A stretch of 62,645 nucleotides of DNA from Pleomorphochaeta sp964545735 (lineage in GTDB: Bacteria; Spirochaetota; Spirochaetia; Sphaerochaetales; Sphaerochaetaceae): positions 1-62,645 of the forward strand of contig CAZJGS010000003.1 in NCBI GenBank assembly GCA_964545735.1, written 5' to 3'. This document shows positions 25,579 to 34,895 of the stretch, in pieces; position 1 is the stretch's first letter, and every line of letters starts with the position of its first letter. Under the pieces are notes generated by a model, which worked only from the letters and a program-made list of their open reading frames with translations, did no database searches and had not been told where the DNA came from. Position numbers and translations under genes: made by a program.

Positions 25579-26853
25579 ATGAGATTATTAGTACTTGGCT
25601 CTGGAGCAAAAGATCATGCAATTACATGGTTTTTTTCACAAAGCAAACTTATAAATGGATTATATGTAGCTCATGGTAATATAGGGACTGAAGGAATTGC
25701 AGTTAATTTAAAATATGTTAATCCTTCTTCTCCTGAAAGCGTTTATAGAGCTTGTTTATTACATAACATTGATACAGTTTTCATTGGAACCGAAGCTCCT
25801 TTAATGACTGGCGTTGTTGATTTCTTAAAAGAAAAAGGTATTACTGTTTTTGGAACACCTTCCCACTGTTTAAAACTTGAAAATGATAGAGAATATGCTC
25901 GTGATTTTTCAGCTAAAAATAATATTCAAATTCCAGATCATCAAATATTTAAAAATTATGATGCCCTGGCTAAATTCCTCGATCAAAACGAAAACAAGAG
26001 ATTTGTAATTAAGAGTAACGAACAAGCTCCTAGCAGAGTGATGGTCGACAGTGATAACAAACAAGCTTTACTAAATTTTTCTAAAAAATTGCTAGACACT
26101 ACTCCCGTTCTCATCGAAGATCATATTGAAGGATTACCTTTAACCATTACTTTATTTATTGATAAAAAAGGTTTTTTAACTCTTCCTTTCTGTAGTGAAT
26201 ATACAAAAACTGAAGAAGGTGGACTTCCAACCGGTGGTATGGGAGCTATTTGCCCTGTTCCAATTCCTCATAAAAGTAAAGATGAAATAAAAGAGAAAAT
26301 AATCATTCCTGTATTAGAAGGGATGAAAAAAGAAGGTTTATTATATAGAGGTGTTTTGACCCTTTCAATAATTATTCACAAAAATTTGGGACCTATTTTA
26401 GTTGATTATCATGTTCGACTTAATGACCCTGCAACTCAAGCGATTATTCCTCTTATAAAATCAGATGCTGTCGAAATTTATGAAGCATTAAATAATGATA
26501 CAATTGGTGATTTTAAATTGGAACTTAGTAATGACACTTGTACCGCAATAGTACTAGCTAGTGAAGGGTACCCTGAAAATCCTATAATTAATAAAGAATT
26601 ATCCTCAATCTCTTCTCCTTTATTATTTAACACTTTCAGCAAAGATTTGCCTTTATTTTTCTACGGCACTGTTGATAGAAATGGCTCTAAATTGATTACC
26701 ACTGGCGGCAGATGCGTAACAATTGTTGGTAGATCCAACAATATTATTAAGGCTAGTGAAGAAGCCTATAAAGCTGTTAAACATATTAAATTTGATGGTA
26801 TGTGGTATCGAAAAGATATTGGAACTAAATTTTTTGATATTTGTGATTGCTAA
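25579..26853 (+). CDS. PurD-like (GARS family) ATP-grasp protein with altered catalytic motifs
   Basis: 424 residues, with the full domain plan of phosphoribosylamine-glycine ligase: the N-terminal LVLGSGAKDHAI (4-15; canonical GSGGREHA), FIGTEAPLMTGVVDFL, an ATP-grasp core and a C-terminal barrel-like GGRCVTIVGRSNN. Several key positions differ. The glycine-rich ATP loop reads VIKSNEQAPSR (143-153; usual KADGLAAGKG), and the metal-binding FGDPETQ reads LNDPATQ (281-287), so Glu is Ala. LPTGGMGA is kept. It may be an enzyme with another substrate or a non-catalytic paralogue. No other purine synthesis gene is nearby, and it is followed by a strong terminator. Confidence 0.75.
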   Translation: MRLLVLGSGAKDHAITWFFSQSKLINGLYVAHGNIGTEGIAVNLKYVNPSSPESVYRACLLHNIDTVFIGTEAPLMTGVVDFLKEKGITVFGTPSHCLKLENDREYARDFSAKNNIQIPDHQIFKNYDALAKFLDQNENKRFVIKSNEQAPSRVMVDSDNKQALLNFSKKLLDTTPVLIEDHIEGLPLTITLFIDKKGFLTLPFCSEYTKTEEGGLPTGGMGAICPVPIPHKSKDEIKEKIIIPVLEGMKKEGLLYRGVLTLSIIIHKNLGPILVDYHVRLNDPATQAIIPLIKSDAVEIYEALNNDTIGDFKLELSNDTCTAIVLASEGYPENPIINKELSSISSPLLFNTFSKDLPLFFYGTVDRNGSKLITTGGRCVTIVGRSNNIIKASEEAYKAVKHIKFDGMWYRKDIGTKFFDICDC

Positions 26854-26878
26854 TTATTATAAATTACTCTAGAGAACA

Positions 26879-26907
26879 ATACCCACCTTTATGGTGGGTA
26901 TAATTTT
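26879..26907 (+). terminator. Intrinsic terminator of the purD-like gene
   Basis: Perfect 9-bp stem ATACCCACC/GGTGGGTAT with loop TTTAT, then AATTTTTAATT. On the minus strand the hairpin is followed by TTGTTCTC, so it could at best weakly end the ABC operon. Confidence 0.88.
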
Positions 26908-26910
26908 TAA

Positions 26911-27321
26911 TTAGTTAATTGTTTTTATTATAAAGGGTTTCAAATAATTATCAACATCTTCAATATCATTTATAAAAGCCGGTATTGAAAATATTAACAT
27001 ATCTTCACTAAAAGGAACTTTCAGCTTTTTTTCTAATACAAATTCTTCCCAATTTTCATCAGCATAAGTAATAATAAATGTATGAGTTTGTCCTTGAACT
27101 AAAGTTTTAAGTCTATCTCTTTTAGCTAATTCTAGAGCAGGTTGCTTATCAACCTGGAATTCAACTATTTGAAGAGCTTTTAATTCGACTCCATTTATTT
27201 CAATATTTTTATTATCTATTAAAATTGTATGTTGCTTTCCTAAAAAAGCCATAAGAATAGCAAATAAAATTATTAAACCCATCGCAGTTACTCTAATATA
27301 AAATCGTTTATTAATTTTCAT
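26911..27321 (-). CDS. Small membrane-anchored accessory protein of the ABC cassette
   Basis: 136 residues with one N-terminal membrane helix (RVTAMGLIILFAILMAFL) and a soluble, probably extracytoplasmic beta-rich domain beginning HTILIDNKNIEINGVELKAL. I recall an uncharacterised family (DUF6672) of this shape beside DUF3798 transporters but cannot confirm membership here. The ATG at 27321 is chosen because GGAGAC lies 5-7 bases before it; an upstream in-frame start at 27339 lacks this. The gene overlaps the end of the second permease by 11 bases, showing that it belongs to the transport operon. Role unknown. Confidence 0.7.
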   Translation of the reverse strand: MKINKRFYIRVTAMGLIILFAILMAFLGKQHTILIDNKNIEINGVELKALQIVEFQVDKQPALELAKRDRLKTLVQGQTHTFIITYADENWEEFVLEKKLKVPFSEDMLIFSIPAFINDIEDVDNYLKPFIIKTIN

Positions 27322-28426
27322 TTGAGTCTCCTTGATCATCTTTTAATTTTTCTGCATTTACTAAATTTTCTCTTTTCTTTCTCATCTCATATAAAACAAG
27401 AGACATCGTAATAACACCGTAAGAAACAAATACCCTAAAATACTCACCTAATTGAGCTTGCCCAATTAAATTTTTTCCTGCCATTGGAGAAACAATAAAC
27501 ATCAAGTGGAATAAAATTACACCCAAAAATACATTTCCAATGTTAGCTTTACTAACTGATGCACCACCAACTAAAATAGCAGCAACACTAAACATACCAA
27601 TTTGTGTATGCGAATTGTAAGTATTTAAAGTACCAATATTTTGTAGATAAATAATCATACCAATTCCTGCTACAACTGTTGAAATAACAATAGAGACAAT
27701 TCTAGTATGTTCTACTTGAATACCTGCGGCGGCGGCTACATTCATATCTTGTCCAACAGCTCTCATATCTTGCCCAAGCTTAGTTTTTCTAAACCAAACA
27801 ATTAAAACACAGACTAATCCAATTACAATAAAAGTCATTAGTGGAATCTTAATTCCAAAAATAGATAGATTAAAAATTGAATCTAAACTTTGTCTTATTC
27901 CAATCAAGTTAACAGTATTTCTTATTCCATATCCACGAGGTAGAACTAGAGAAGTATTTTTTATTGGAATAATAGAACCCATTCCATATAAAACAACTAA
28001 CTGGTATACACCATTCATGAAAAATCCTAAAATATAAGCGGTAACCATTTCTCTACCTTTTGCTTTATTTAAAATTCTTCCACATAATTGTCCTAACAAA
28101 ATTGAAATAGGAATACTAATAATAATTGCTAATACCATAGCCGGGATTCCAACGATATTCCAATCTGTTACGAATATCAATCCAATTTGCCCTGCCATAG
28201 CACCAAGAACCATACCAAAGTTTAAGCCCATTCCTGCCATAATTGGTATTAATAAACTTAAAATTAGAAAAGAGTTTCTTGATATTCTAACTATAATGCC
28301 TGAAATCAAAAAGTTAGCAGAATATCCACTTAATGGAATTCCAAATCCACAAATAACCAAAAATAATACAGTTACAAGATTATTAGCTATTAATTTTTTT
28401 ATACTTTTAAAAGTTATTTTCTTCAT
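27311..28426 (-). CDS. ABC transporter permease 2 (BPD_transp_2 type)
   Basis: 371-residue permease of the branched-chain/ribose/nucleoside type. It has about nine to ten membrane segments and the EAA-like loop region KTKLGQDMRAVGQDMNVAAAAGIQVEHTRIVSIVIST, which contacts the ATPase. It pairs with the preceding permease as a heterodimer. The ATG overlaps the stop of permease 1 by 4 bases (ATGA). The C-terminal tail is hydrophilic and charged. Substrate is inferred only from the family; nucleosides are plausible because BmpA-type systems use this arrangement. Confidence 0.9.
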   Translation of the reverse strand: MKKITFKSIKKLIANNLVTVLFLVICGFGIPLSGYSANFLISGIIVRISRNSFLILSLLIPIMAGMGLNFGMVLGAMAGQIGLIFVTDWNIVGIPAMVLAIIISIPISILLGQLCGRILNKAKGREMVTAYILGFFMNGVYQLVVLYGMGSIIPIKNTSLVLPRGYGIRNTVNLIGIRQSLDSIFNLSIFGIKIPLMTFIVIGLVCVLIVWFRKTKLGQDMRAVGQDMNVAAAAGIQVEHTRIVSIVISTVVAGIGMIIYLQNIGTLNTYNSHTQIGMFSVAAILVGGASVSKANIGNVFLGVILFHLMFIVSPMAGKNLIGQAQLGEYFRVFVSYGVITMSLVLYEMRKKRENLVNAEKLKDDQGDSNEN

Positions 28427-29484
28427 CTTGTAGCCTCCGTCTTTCTAGTCAATGCATATAGAATCATACCATTGGATACTACAATACGAATTACTTCAGA
28501 CATATCAGTTTGAATTACTGAATTCATTACACTAGGGGTCATTGTCAAAATACCTTGGAATAAAAAAGTTCCTACAATAACATTGGTTATTGAAGCTTTA
28601 TTTACAGAAGCTCCTCCAATTAAAATTGCAGATACAGCAGGTAGAGCCATAAAGAAAGGCCCCATATATAATTGAATAAATCCAAAGGATTGTTGATAAA
28701 CAAGAATACCCATTGCACCTAGCCAAGTTGATAAAATTACTGATAAAATTCTTGTTTTATCAATATCAATTCCACTGGCTCTAGCAAAGACTGAATTTGA
28801 TCCAACAGCCGTCATGGCTGTTCCCTTTTTAGAATGTAAAAAGGCCCAAATTCCCAAAGCAAATACAGCAAAAAATAAAACCATACCTGTAGGAAAAACA
28901 AAGTGCTCACCAATTCGAATTGCTAAAAAGTCATTTAATACATGTAAATAATAACCTTCAGTAGAAATAGTGGTTCTTAGCCCTTTACCTGTATATCCCC
29001 ATACCATTGTTGGATTTGTAAATGGCAATAACAACCACATCATACACATAAAGGCAACAGAAGAGAATCCTACATATGTAGCAATCATCATCTCTCCACC
29101 TTTTACTCTATTTAATAGCTTACCATAAGCCCATCCAAAAAGAACTGCAAAAGGAGTAGCAAAAGCCATAGCCATTAAAAAGGATTGACCTCCTACAAAG
29201 TTAAACTCTAAGGATAAAGTAGCACCTAATAGCCCTGCTATAATTCCTAGAGGTAGACCAAAATTAAGTCCACAACCACTATGAATCATGGGAACCATTG
29301 CTAATACCATAATACAATTCATACCAAAGCGATTAAATGTATCTGATAATGAAGTATTAATATTTACACCAACAAAGGGAGCCATTATAAATAACGATAA
29401 TAAAAACAAAGCTATTATTATTCTTGGCCATCCGAAATCGTGAGCAAATGATTTAATTTTATCTGCTAATTTAATATTTTCCAT
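28423..29484 (-). CDS. ABC transporter permease 1 (BPD_transp_2 type)
   Basis: 353-residue inner-membrane permease, partner of the following permease. It shows the family segments CGLNFGLPLGIIAGLLGATLSLEF and KKGTAMTAVGSNSVFARASGIDIDKTRILSVILSTWLG, the latter containing the coupling loop. Its ATG overlaps the ATPase stop codon in TAATG, so translation is coupled in the order binding protein, ATPase, permease 1, permease 2, small membrane protein. Confidence 0.9.
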   Translation of the reverse strand: MENIKLADKIKSFAHDFGWPRIIIALFLLSLFIMAPFVGVNINTSLSDTFNRFGMNCIMVLAMVPMIHSGCGLNFGLPLGIIAGLLGATLSLEFNFVGGQSFLMAMAFATPFAVLFGWAYGKLLNRVKGGEMMIATYVGFSSVAFMCMMWLLLPFTNPTMVWGYTGKGLRTTISTEGYYLHVLNDFLAIRIGEHFVFPTGMVLFFAVFALGIWAFLHSKKGTAMTAVGSNSVFARASGIDIDKTRILSVILSTWLGAMGILVYQQSFGFIQLYMGPFFMALPAVSAILIGGASVNKASITNVIVGTFLFQGILTMTPSVMNSVIQTDMSEVIRIVVSNGMILYALTRKTEATR

Positions 29485-31103
29485 TAGATAGCCTCCTCGA
29501 CTTTTTGTCCTATCATTAATAAGCCAAAATCTTCACTTGGTTTAGAAGCTTCTAAAATTCCTTCAATTCTACCATCAGTAACAATAGCGATACGATCACT
29601 GATAGCTCTTAATTCTTCTAATTCAGAAGAAATAATTACAATTGTAGTTCCTAATTCTCTATTATATTTTCTAAGAGCATTCAATACTAACGATTTAGCG
29701 CCAATATCAATACCTCTTGTAGGTTCACTAACAAATAATAATTTTGGTTCTAGTGCAAATGCTTTAGCTAAACAAATTTTTTGTTGATTACCACCAGACA
29801 ATTCTTTTGCTTTTTGTTTAGAACTAGTACATTTAATTTCTAATTGATCAATATACTCATGTGTTACTTTTTCTATAGCTTTACTATCTCTCCAAGTCAT
29901 AAACCCTTTTAAATATTTTTTTAAATATTTATCTTGAACTTGCATCGCAGTAAAAGCAATATTCCATTCTAATGATTCATCTAATAGTAATCCAACACCC
30001 CGCCTATCTTCACTTACAAAGGCTAAGCCTGCATCTAATAATGCACGAGGATCATTAAGTTTTAACTCTGAGCCTTCAAAAAAGACTGTTCCACCAGCAG
30101 TATATAAGCCCATAACTCCATTAGGAATTCCTAATTTACCCTGGCCCGCCATACCCCCAATGCCTAAAATTTCACCTTTTTTTACTTCAAGAGATATATC
30201 TCTAGCCGTTTCACCCGGCATATCTACCCATAAATTTTTAATATCTAAAATAGTTTCTATATTATTGTAATCAAATTTCCGGGGTTTAGCTTTATTTGAA
30301 ACTTCTCTTCCTACCATCCATCTAGCAATATCTTGTACTTTAACACCATCAATAGGTATATGTTTAATAATTAAACCATCACGCATAACCATCATAGTGT
30401 CACAAACATCAATAATTTCATTTAAGCGATGGCTGATAAATATCATTGAAATACCTTGCTCTGATAATTTTCTCATAGCAATTAATAAACTATCAGCTTC
30501 TTTTTCTGATAATACAGCAGTTGGTTCATCTAATACTAATAATTCAATAGGATTAGTTTCGCCTAGCACATCTTTACTTAGTTCTCTAGCAATCTCTGTG
30601 AATTGTTTATGCCCAACAGGCATTGAAGAAACCTTCATAGTAATATCAAGATTAATTCCTAATCTATTTATTGCTACTTTTGCAATTGCATCAATTTCTT
30701 CTCGATTTAAAGTATGCATTCGATCGCCAAACAATTCACTGACAATAGAATATTTTATTGGTTCTCTATTTAAGACTATATTTTCAGCTGCACTAAAATC
30801 TGGTAGTAAAGAAAATTCTTGATGAACCATCCCTACGCCTTTCTCTAAAGCATCTTGTGGAGAAGTAAAGTTTACTTCTTTACCTTTAATTATAACTTTT
30901 CCGCCATAACCACCGGTGTCTCTAATTTCGTCCATACCAAAAAGGATTTTCATTAGTGTACTTTTTCCGGCACCATTTTCACCAACGAGACCTAAAATCT
31001 CCCCTTTTTCAATTGAGAAGTTAATATCGTTTAATACTTGGTTTCCAGAAAAGTCTTTACTAATATTTCTCATTTCAAGTAAAGGAACTTTCTTATCTTT
31101 CAT
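29484..31103 (-). CDS. ABC transporter ATPase, two nucleotide-binding domains
   Basis: 539-residue double ATPase of the sugar/nucleoside class (RbsA-like). The first domain has Walker A GENGAGKST, Q-loop VGMVHQEFSLLPDF, a degenerate signature MPVGHKQFTEIA and Walker B LLVLDEPTAVL. The second has the altered Walker A GGMAGQGKLGIPNG, an intact ELSGGNQQKICLAKA signature and Walker B LLFVSEPTRGID, in which Asp is replaced by Ser. Such asymmetry is common in the family. The ATG at 31103 is preferred over an upstream TTG because family similarity begins there and AAGGAAAA precedes it. It drives uptake through the two permeases. Confidence 0.93.
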   Translation of the reverse strand: MKDKKVPLLEMRNISKDFSGNQVLNDINFSIEKGEILGLVGENGAGKSTLMKILFGMDEIRDTGGYGGKVIIKGKEVNFTSPQDALEKGVGMVHQEFSLLPDFSAAENIVLNREPIKYSIVSELFGDRMHTLNREEIDAIAKVAINRLGINLDITMKVSSMPVGHKQFTEIARELSKDVLGETNPIELLVLDEPTAVLSEKEADSLLIAMRKLSEQGISMIFISHRLNEIIDVCDTMMVMRDGLIIKHIPIDGVKVQDIARWMVGREVSNKAKPRKFDYNNIETILDIKNLWVDMPGETARDISLEVKKGEILGIGGMAGQGKLGIPNGVMGLYTAGGTVFFEGSELKLNDPRALLDAGLAFVSEDRRGVGLLLDESLEWNIAFTAMQVQDKYLKKYLKGFMTWRDSKAIEKVTHEYIDQLEIKCTSSKQKAKELSGGNQQKICLAKAFALEPKLLFVSEPTRGIDIGAKSLVLNALRKYNRELGTTIVIISSELEELRAISDRIAIVTDGRIEGILEASKPSEDFGLLMIGQKVEEAI

Positions 31104-31193
31104 TATTTTTCCTTTTGAATTCGCTATAAAGGATTGCAAAGTCAGAAGACTCAACAATCCTTTAAACTAGGGATTAACCCATTAACGTAAATA

Positions 31194-32414
31194 TTATTTT
31201 ACTGAAAAATATTTTTCTGGAACTTCAATTTCAGTTGCGCCCATATAACCTCTACCCATGATATAAGTATCTTGGTAGATTAAAATATGGTTGTCAGCTC
31301 TAACACCAGTGTTAACATCAGAGAAGAATGCACCATTCCATTTTGCACCTGGAGTGTATTTATTATAAGCTTTCATAACATCTGAAAGTTTTAATAATTC
31401 ACTTTCGCCGTTAACAACATTAATAGCATGTTGACCTAAACCAGCTGAGTTTGTGTAACCATAGCTGTAAGCCCAAGTACCAAATCTACCAGCACCACCT
31501 TTATCAGCAATTGAGCTTTCAACTTTAGCTAAAATTGCAGGGAAATCACCTGTTTCATCAGTTAAGTCAATACCTAAAGCTCCTGGGTAACCCATTAATG
31601 GAGAAGGTAAGTCAGCTTCGATGAAATATCCACCATAAGCTAATAATTGTTTTAATAAAGGTTCTGTATGTGCATCATTAGTACAGAAGAAAGCAGCATT
31701 TTGACCATATTTTTCAATCCAAGCTGGAACTTTTTCTAAAATATATTGTTGAGCACCTGCAACACCAACATCACTAGTAGGGTCTGGAGCAGTTTCAAAT
31801 ACAAAAGTCATACCATTGTCTATACATGTTTGTTTCATAATTGCAGCACGACGACTTAGAGTTTCATAACTCATATGACGTGGGAATGAAATATGAACAA
31901 ATGTATCAACACCTAATTCTTTAGCGGTATTAATAATTAAATAACCACGAGAAACGAAGTCATTATTAATTGCTAAATCTGCTGCTGATTGGATAACACC
32001 TGGATCTTCATGAGCTTCACCAGCGATACAAATAACATCTGATCTCATTTCTTTGATTTTTCTAAAAGCTTCTGTTGTACCAGGAATAGCTTGGTTAACA
32101 ATAACAGCTCTCATCAATGGATCATCAGCTAGACCAGAAATTACAGAAATTGTTGTTTCTGCTTCATCCATAAAGTTGTCAGGATAAGTAACATGTTGAA
32201 TCATGCCACCATCTTCAACGGTTCCGTATTCTTGTATTAATCTTTCTGCACCACGTAGGTCATCTTCAGACTGAGAAACTGTTCCTGTAACAACACCAAT
32301 ATGGAATTTTGCAGCAGTTTTTGCACCTTCTACAGCTGCAGTTTCTTTAGAACCACCAGCGAATACACTTGTTAAAACTAAAGAACACAACATTATTGTA
32401 AATAATTTTTTCAT
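31194..32414 (-). CDS. DUF3798-family extracellular solute-binding protein
   Basis: 406-residue exported protein that begins the ABC operon and should capture its substrate outside the membrane. The signal peptide is MKKLFTIMLCSLVLTSVFA with cleavage likely before GGSKETAA; there is no lipobox cysteine at the cleavage site. The mature part begins FHIGVVTGTVSQSEDDLRGAERL and continues as a periplasmic-binding fold related to BmpA/Med proteins but recognised as a separate family (DUF3798), found mainly in spirochaetes and fusobacteria. The ligand is unknown. A GGAGAGAG site precedes the ATG. The next gene starts 90 bases on. Confidence 0.88.
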   Translation of the reverse strand: MKKLFTIMLCSLVLTSVFAGGSKETAAVEGAKTAAKFHIGVVTGTVSQSEDDLRGAERLIQEYGTVEDGGMIQHVTYPDNFMDEAETTISVISGLADDPLMRAVIVNQAIPGTTEAFRKIKEMRSDVICIAGEAHEDPGVIQSAADLAINNDFVSRGYLIINTAKELGVDTFVHISFPRHMSYETLSRRAAIMKQTCIDNGMTFVFETAPDPTSDVGVAGAQQYILEKVPAWIEKYGQNAAFFCTNDAHTEPLLKQLLAYGGYFIEADLPSPLMGYPGALGIDLTDETGDFPAILAKVESSIADKGGAGRFGTWAYSYGYTNSAGLGQHAINVVNGESELLKLSDVMKAYNKYTPGAKWNGAFFSDVNTGVRADNHILIYQDTYIMGRGYMGATEIEVPEKYFSVK

Positions 32415-32777
32415 ACTCTTCTCTCTCCTTTGTAAAAGTAATCTTTATTCTATAAGAATAAAATACTTATTGCTAAAAGACAAGATTTATATTCATAATG
32501 ATGCATATATATTCACTATATATAGAAATTGAGGTAATATCTAATTTGACATACGGGTATTTAAAAAAACCTAAATTTCATATAGCTTGTTTACTTATTA
32601 ACTCAATCTCTATTTAGATATAAAAAAATATTGGCTGTCTAATATAAAATATTATTTGCTAAAAAAATTTCACATCATTTTTTTTACATAATTAACTTAA
32701 ATTTTGGTTAAAAAATTCTAACCATTTTTTCAAAACAATTAGAACTTGATGTTTATATTATTAATTTATTATTATTA
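32415..32777. other. 363-base region between rlmB and the ABC operon
   Basis: AT-rich, no gene. It should hold the ABC operon promoter; the best minus-strand match is TTGTCT (32478-32483), 17 bases, TATTCT (32455-32460), only moderate. A 6-bp hairpin TGGTTA/TAACCA at 32705-32724 is followed by T6 on the plus strand, the wrong way for rlmB. Trinucleotide ATT repeats (about 32763-32782) run into the rlmB stop. No operator or RNA was recognised. Confidence 0.4.
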
Positions 32778-33518
32778 TTATTTTCGTCTTACTTCATAAA
32801 GAAGAATTCCCGCTGCTACACTGACATTTAAGGAATCAATATGGCCATTCATTGGAATAGATACTACATAATCACATTTTTCTCTAGCCAATCTTGAAAT
32901 ACCTTTACCTTCACTTCCCATTATTACTACACTTCTAGGAGCAAACTTGGTTTCATAAGAAGATGTTCCATTCATATCAGCTGCATAAATCCAGAAATCA
33001 TTTTTCTTTAACAAGTCAATCTCTCTATTTATATTTACAACTGGAGCTATAGGAACATACTGAGCTGCACCACTTGAAATTTTAATTACAGTTTCATTTG
33101 CTTGAACACTTCTTCTTTCTGGAATAATTACTAAATCAACATTAAATTGATCACAGGACCTTAATATAGCACCCAAATTATGTGGATCTGTTATCCCATC
33201 TAAAATTAAAACAAGTCCACCCTCTCCATCTTTCAACTTTTCAAGGTACTCTTTAACGTTTGATGTATTAACCCTGCTAACAGCTCGTCTAGCACCACCT
33301 AAATCAAGTATAGCACCTCTATGGTCTACACCAGGCATCATCTTGTCCATTTCAGCTTTAGCTATTTTTTTTACTGCAACTTTTTGACTAAATCTAGCCA
33401 TTCTATCCAAATCAGTATATTTGGTTTCGCCACCTCTACATAAATATAAAGTTGAACCTGATGGAGCCAATTTTAAGCCTTCTTCAATAGCATGACGTCC
33501 GTATATTTTTTCACCCAT
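32778..33518 (-). CDS. rlmB: 23S rRNA 2'-O-ribose methyltransferase, TrmH/SpoU family
   Basis: 246-residue SPOUT methyltransferase, RlmB-like. The N-terminal substrate-binding domain begins KIYGRHAIEEGL. The catalytic knot has LILDGITDPHNLGAILRSCDQFNVD (motif 1 with the NxGAIxR Arg), VIMGSEGKGIS (motif 2) and IPMNGHIDSLNVSVAAGILLYE (motif 3). It would methylate G2251 of 23S rRNA or a related site. It is monocistronic or weakly linked to dnaJ, from which a terminator separates it. An AAGGAGAAAACACC stretch precedes the ATG. Confidence 0.93.
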   Translation of the reverse strand: MGEKIYGRHAIEEGLKLAPSGSTLYLCRGGETKYTDLDRMARFSQKVAVKKIAKAEMDKMMPGVDHRGAILDLGGARRAVSRVNTSNVKEYLEKLKDGEGGLVLILDGITDPHNLGAILRSCDQFNVDLVIIPERRSVQANETVIKISSGAAQYVPIAPVVNINREIDLLKKNDFWIYAADMNGTSSYETKFAPRSVVIMGSEGKGISRLAREKCDYVVSIPMNGHIDSLNVSVAAGILLYEVRRK

Positions 33519-33625
33519 GGTGTTTTCTCCTTACCCAATTAAATGTAAATAAAAAATATCATTTTATGAAAAAAATTACTAGTCCATAAGGAATTACTTA
33601 ATTTAAGTGAATTTATATTTGTGCT

Positions 33626-33667
33626 AAAAAAAACTATTTAGATCAATAAATAACTGAAATAAATAGT
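33626..33667 (-). terminator. Intrinsic terminator of dnaJ
   Basis: On the minus strand ACTATTTA pairs with TAAATAGT (33660-33667, 33633-33640), with an inner TCAGT/ATTGA stem, followed by seven T. It starts about 19 bases beyond the dnaJ stop. Confidence 0.8.
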
Positions 33668-33685
33668 ATTTTTATATAGTTTTTT

Positions 33686-34810
33686 TTATTCAAAAGGAAG
33701 TGGTGTTGGTGCTTCCTCTTCCCCAAGAACTTTAGCTAATTCTTTTAAAATTTTCTTTGCTTTTTGGGAGGTTAATCCTAACTTTGGAGTATCGACTCTA
33801 AGCTTGATATACATATCACCTCGTCGGCTCATATTTCTATCTTTAGGAATACCAGTTTCTTTAACTCTGATTAATTTCCCATTTTGTACTCCTGAAGGTA
33901 TAGTTATTTTTACATTTTTACCTTCAAGTAATGGTACTTTAATTTCTGCACCCAAAGCTGCTTGAGTAATTGATATTGGAATTTGAACATATAAATCATA
34001 TCCGTGACGAATAAAATATTTGTGAGCTCTTACATTTATATAAACATAAAGGTCTCCAGATGGACCACCATTTCTGCCTGCATCACCCATACCACGTAAG
34101 GATATTCTTGTTCCATCATCGGAACCAGGAGGAATAGAAACTTTTACTTTTTGTTGTTTCCGTACAACTCCAGAACCATGACAATTGTTACAAGGATCTT
34201 CTACAACCCTACCTGTGCCACTACAATTACTACAAGGCGTAGATACTGCAAAAAAACCACTTGATCTATTTACTTTACCACTACCATTACAGTGTGGACA
34301 GATTTTTGTTCCACCAGTTTTACTACCACTACCCTCACAAGTAGGACAGCCAACATGATGAGCATACGATATTTCTATTTTTTTTCCAAAGGCTGCTTCT
34401 TCTAAATCTAAAGATACATCATATCTTAAAGTTGCACCTGCGCTAGGGCCGGTACTTCTTCTAGAAGAACCCCCACCACCTCCGCCACTAAAAAATGATT
34501 CGAAAATGTCGCTAAATCCACCGCCACCAAAAATATCACTAAAATCGCTGTAAACATTTGAGTAATCATGTCCTCCAGCCATTCCGTCAATTCCTGCGAA
34601 CCCAAATTGATCATAAGTTGAACGTTTTTTTTCATCACTTATAACTTCATAGGCCTCAGTCGCCTCTTTAAAGCGATCTTCGGCGGCTTTGTCTCCAGGG
34701 TTTTTATCTGGGTGATTTGCTATAGCTAATTTTCTATATGCTTTTTTAACTTCATCAGCACTAGCACCTTTTGAAACCCCTAATACTTCATAATAATCTC
34801 GTTTTGCCAC
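33686..34810 (-). CDS. dnaJ: Chaperone DnaJ
   Basis: 374-residue class I Hsp40 that delivers substrates to DnaK and stimulates its ATPase. The J domain (1-70) contains the HPD in ANHPDKNPGD, then comes a Gly/Phe-rich linker with a GGGGGG run and a zinc domain with four repeats (CPTCEGSG, CPHCNGSG, CSNCSGTG, CNNCHGSG), followed by the C-terminal substrate domain. The start codon is GTG, with AAGGAA 6 bases before it. It follows dnaK by 85 bases, with an intervening hairpin that could reduce its expression. Confidence 0.98.
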   Translation of the reverse strand: MAKRDYYEVLGVSKGASADEVKKAYRKLAIANHPDKNPGDKAAEDRFKEATEAYEVISDEKKRSTYDQFGFAGIDGMAGGHDYSNVYSDFSDIFGGGGFSDIFESFFSGGGGGGSSRRSTGPSAGATLRYDVSLDLEEAAFGKKIEISYAHHVGCPTCEGSGSKTGGTKICPHCNGSGKVNRSSGFFAVSTPCSNCSGTGRVVEDPCNNCHGSGVVRKQQKVKVSIPPGSDDGTRISLRGMGDAGRNGGPSGDLYVYINVRAHKYFIRHGYDLYVQIPISITQAALGAEIKVPLLEGKNVKITIPSGVQNGKLIRVKETGIPKDRNMSRRGDMYIKLRVDTPKLGLTSQKAKKILKELAKVLGEEEAPTPLPFE

Positions 34811-34834
34811 GACAATTTCCTTGCATTTTTTTTG

Positions 34835-34871
34835 AATTAAAACACATCACGCCACAACAGACATGATGTGT
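34835..34871 (-). terminator. Hairpin between dnaK and dnaJ, possible attenuator
   Basis: 8-bp perfect stem ACACATCA/TGATGTGT (34864-34871, 34842-34849) with a 14-base loop. It is followed on the minus strand by TTTAATT, a weak U-tract, so partial termination or mRNA processing is more likely than a full stop. Confidence 0.45.
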
Positions 34872-34895
34872 ATTATATTTTTACACTCTTATAAT

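Noticed and set aside
32705..32730. Terminator hairpin TGGTTA/TAACCA with T6
   Set aside because: Its T-run is on the plus strand, but the genes on both sides are on the minus strand, so it has no transcript to end; it is likely chance in AT-rich DNA.
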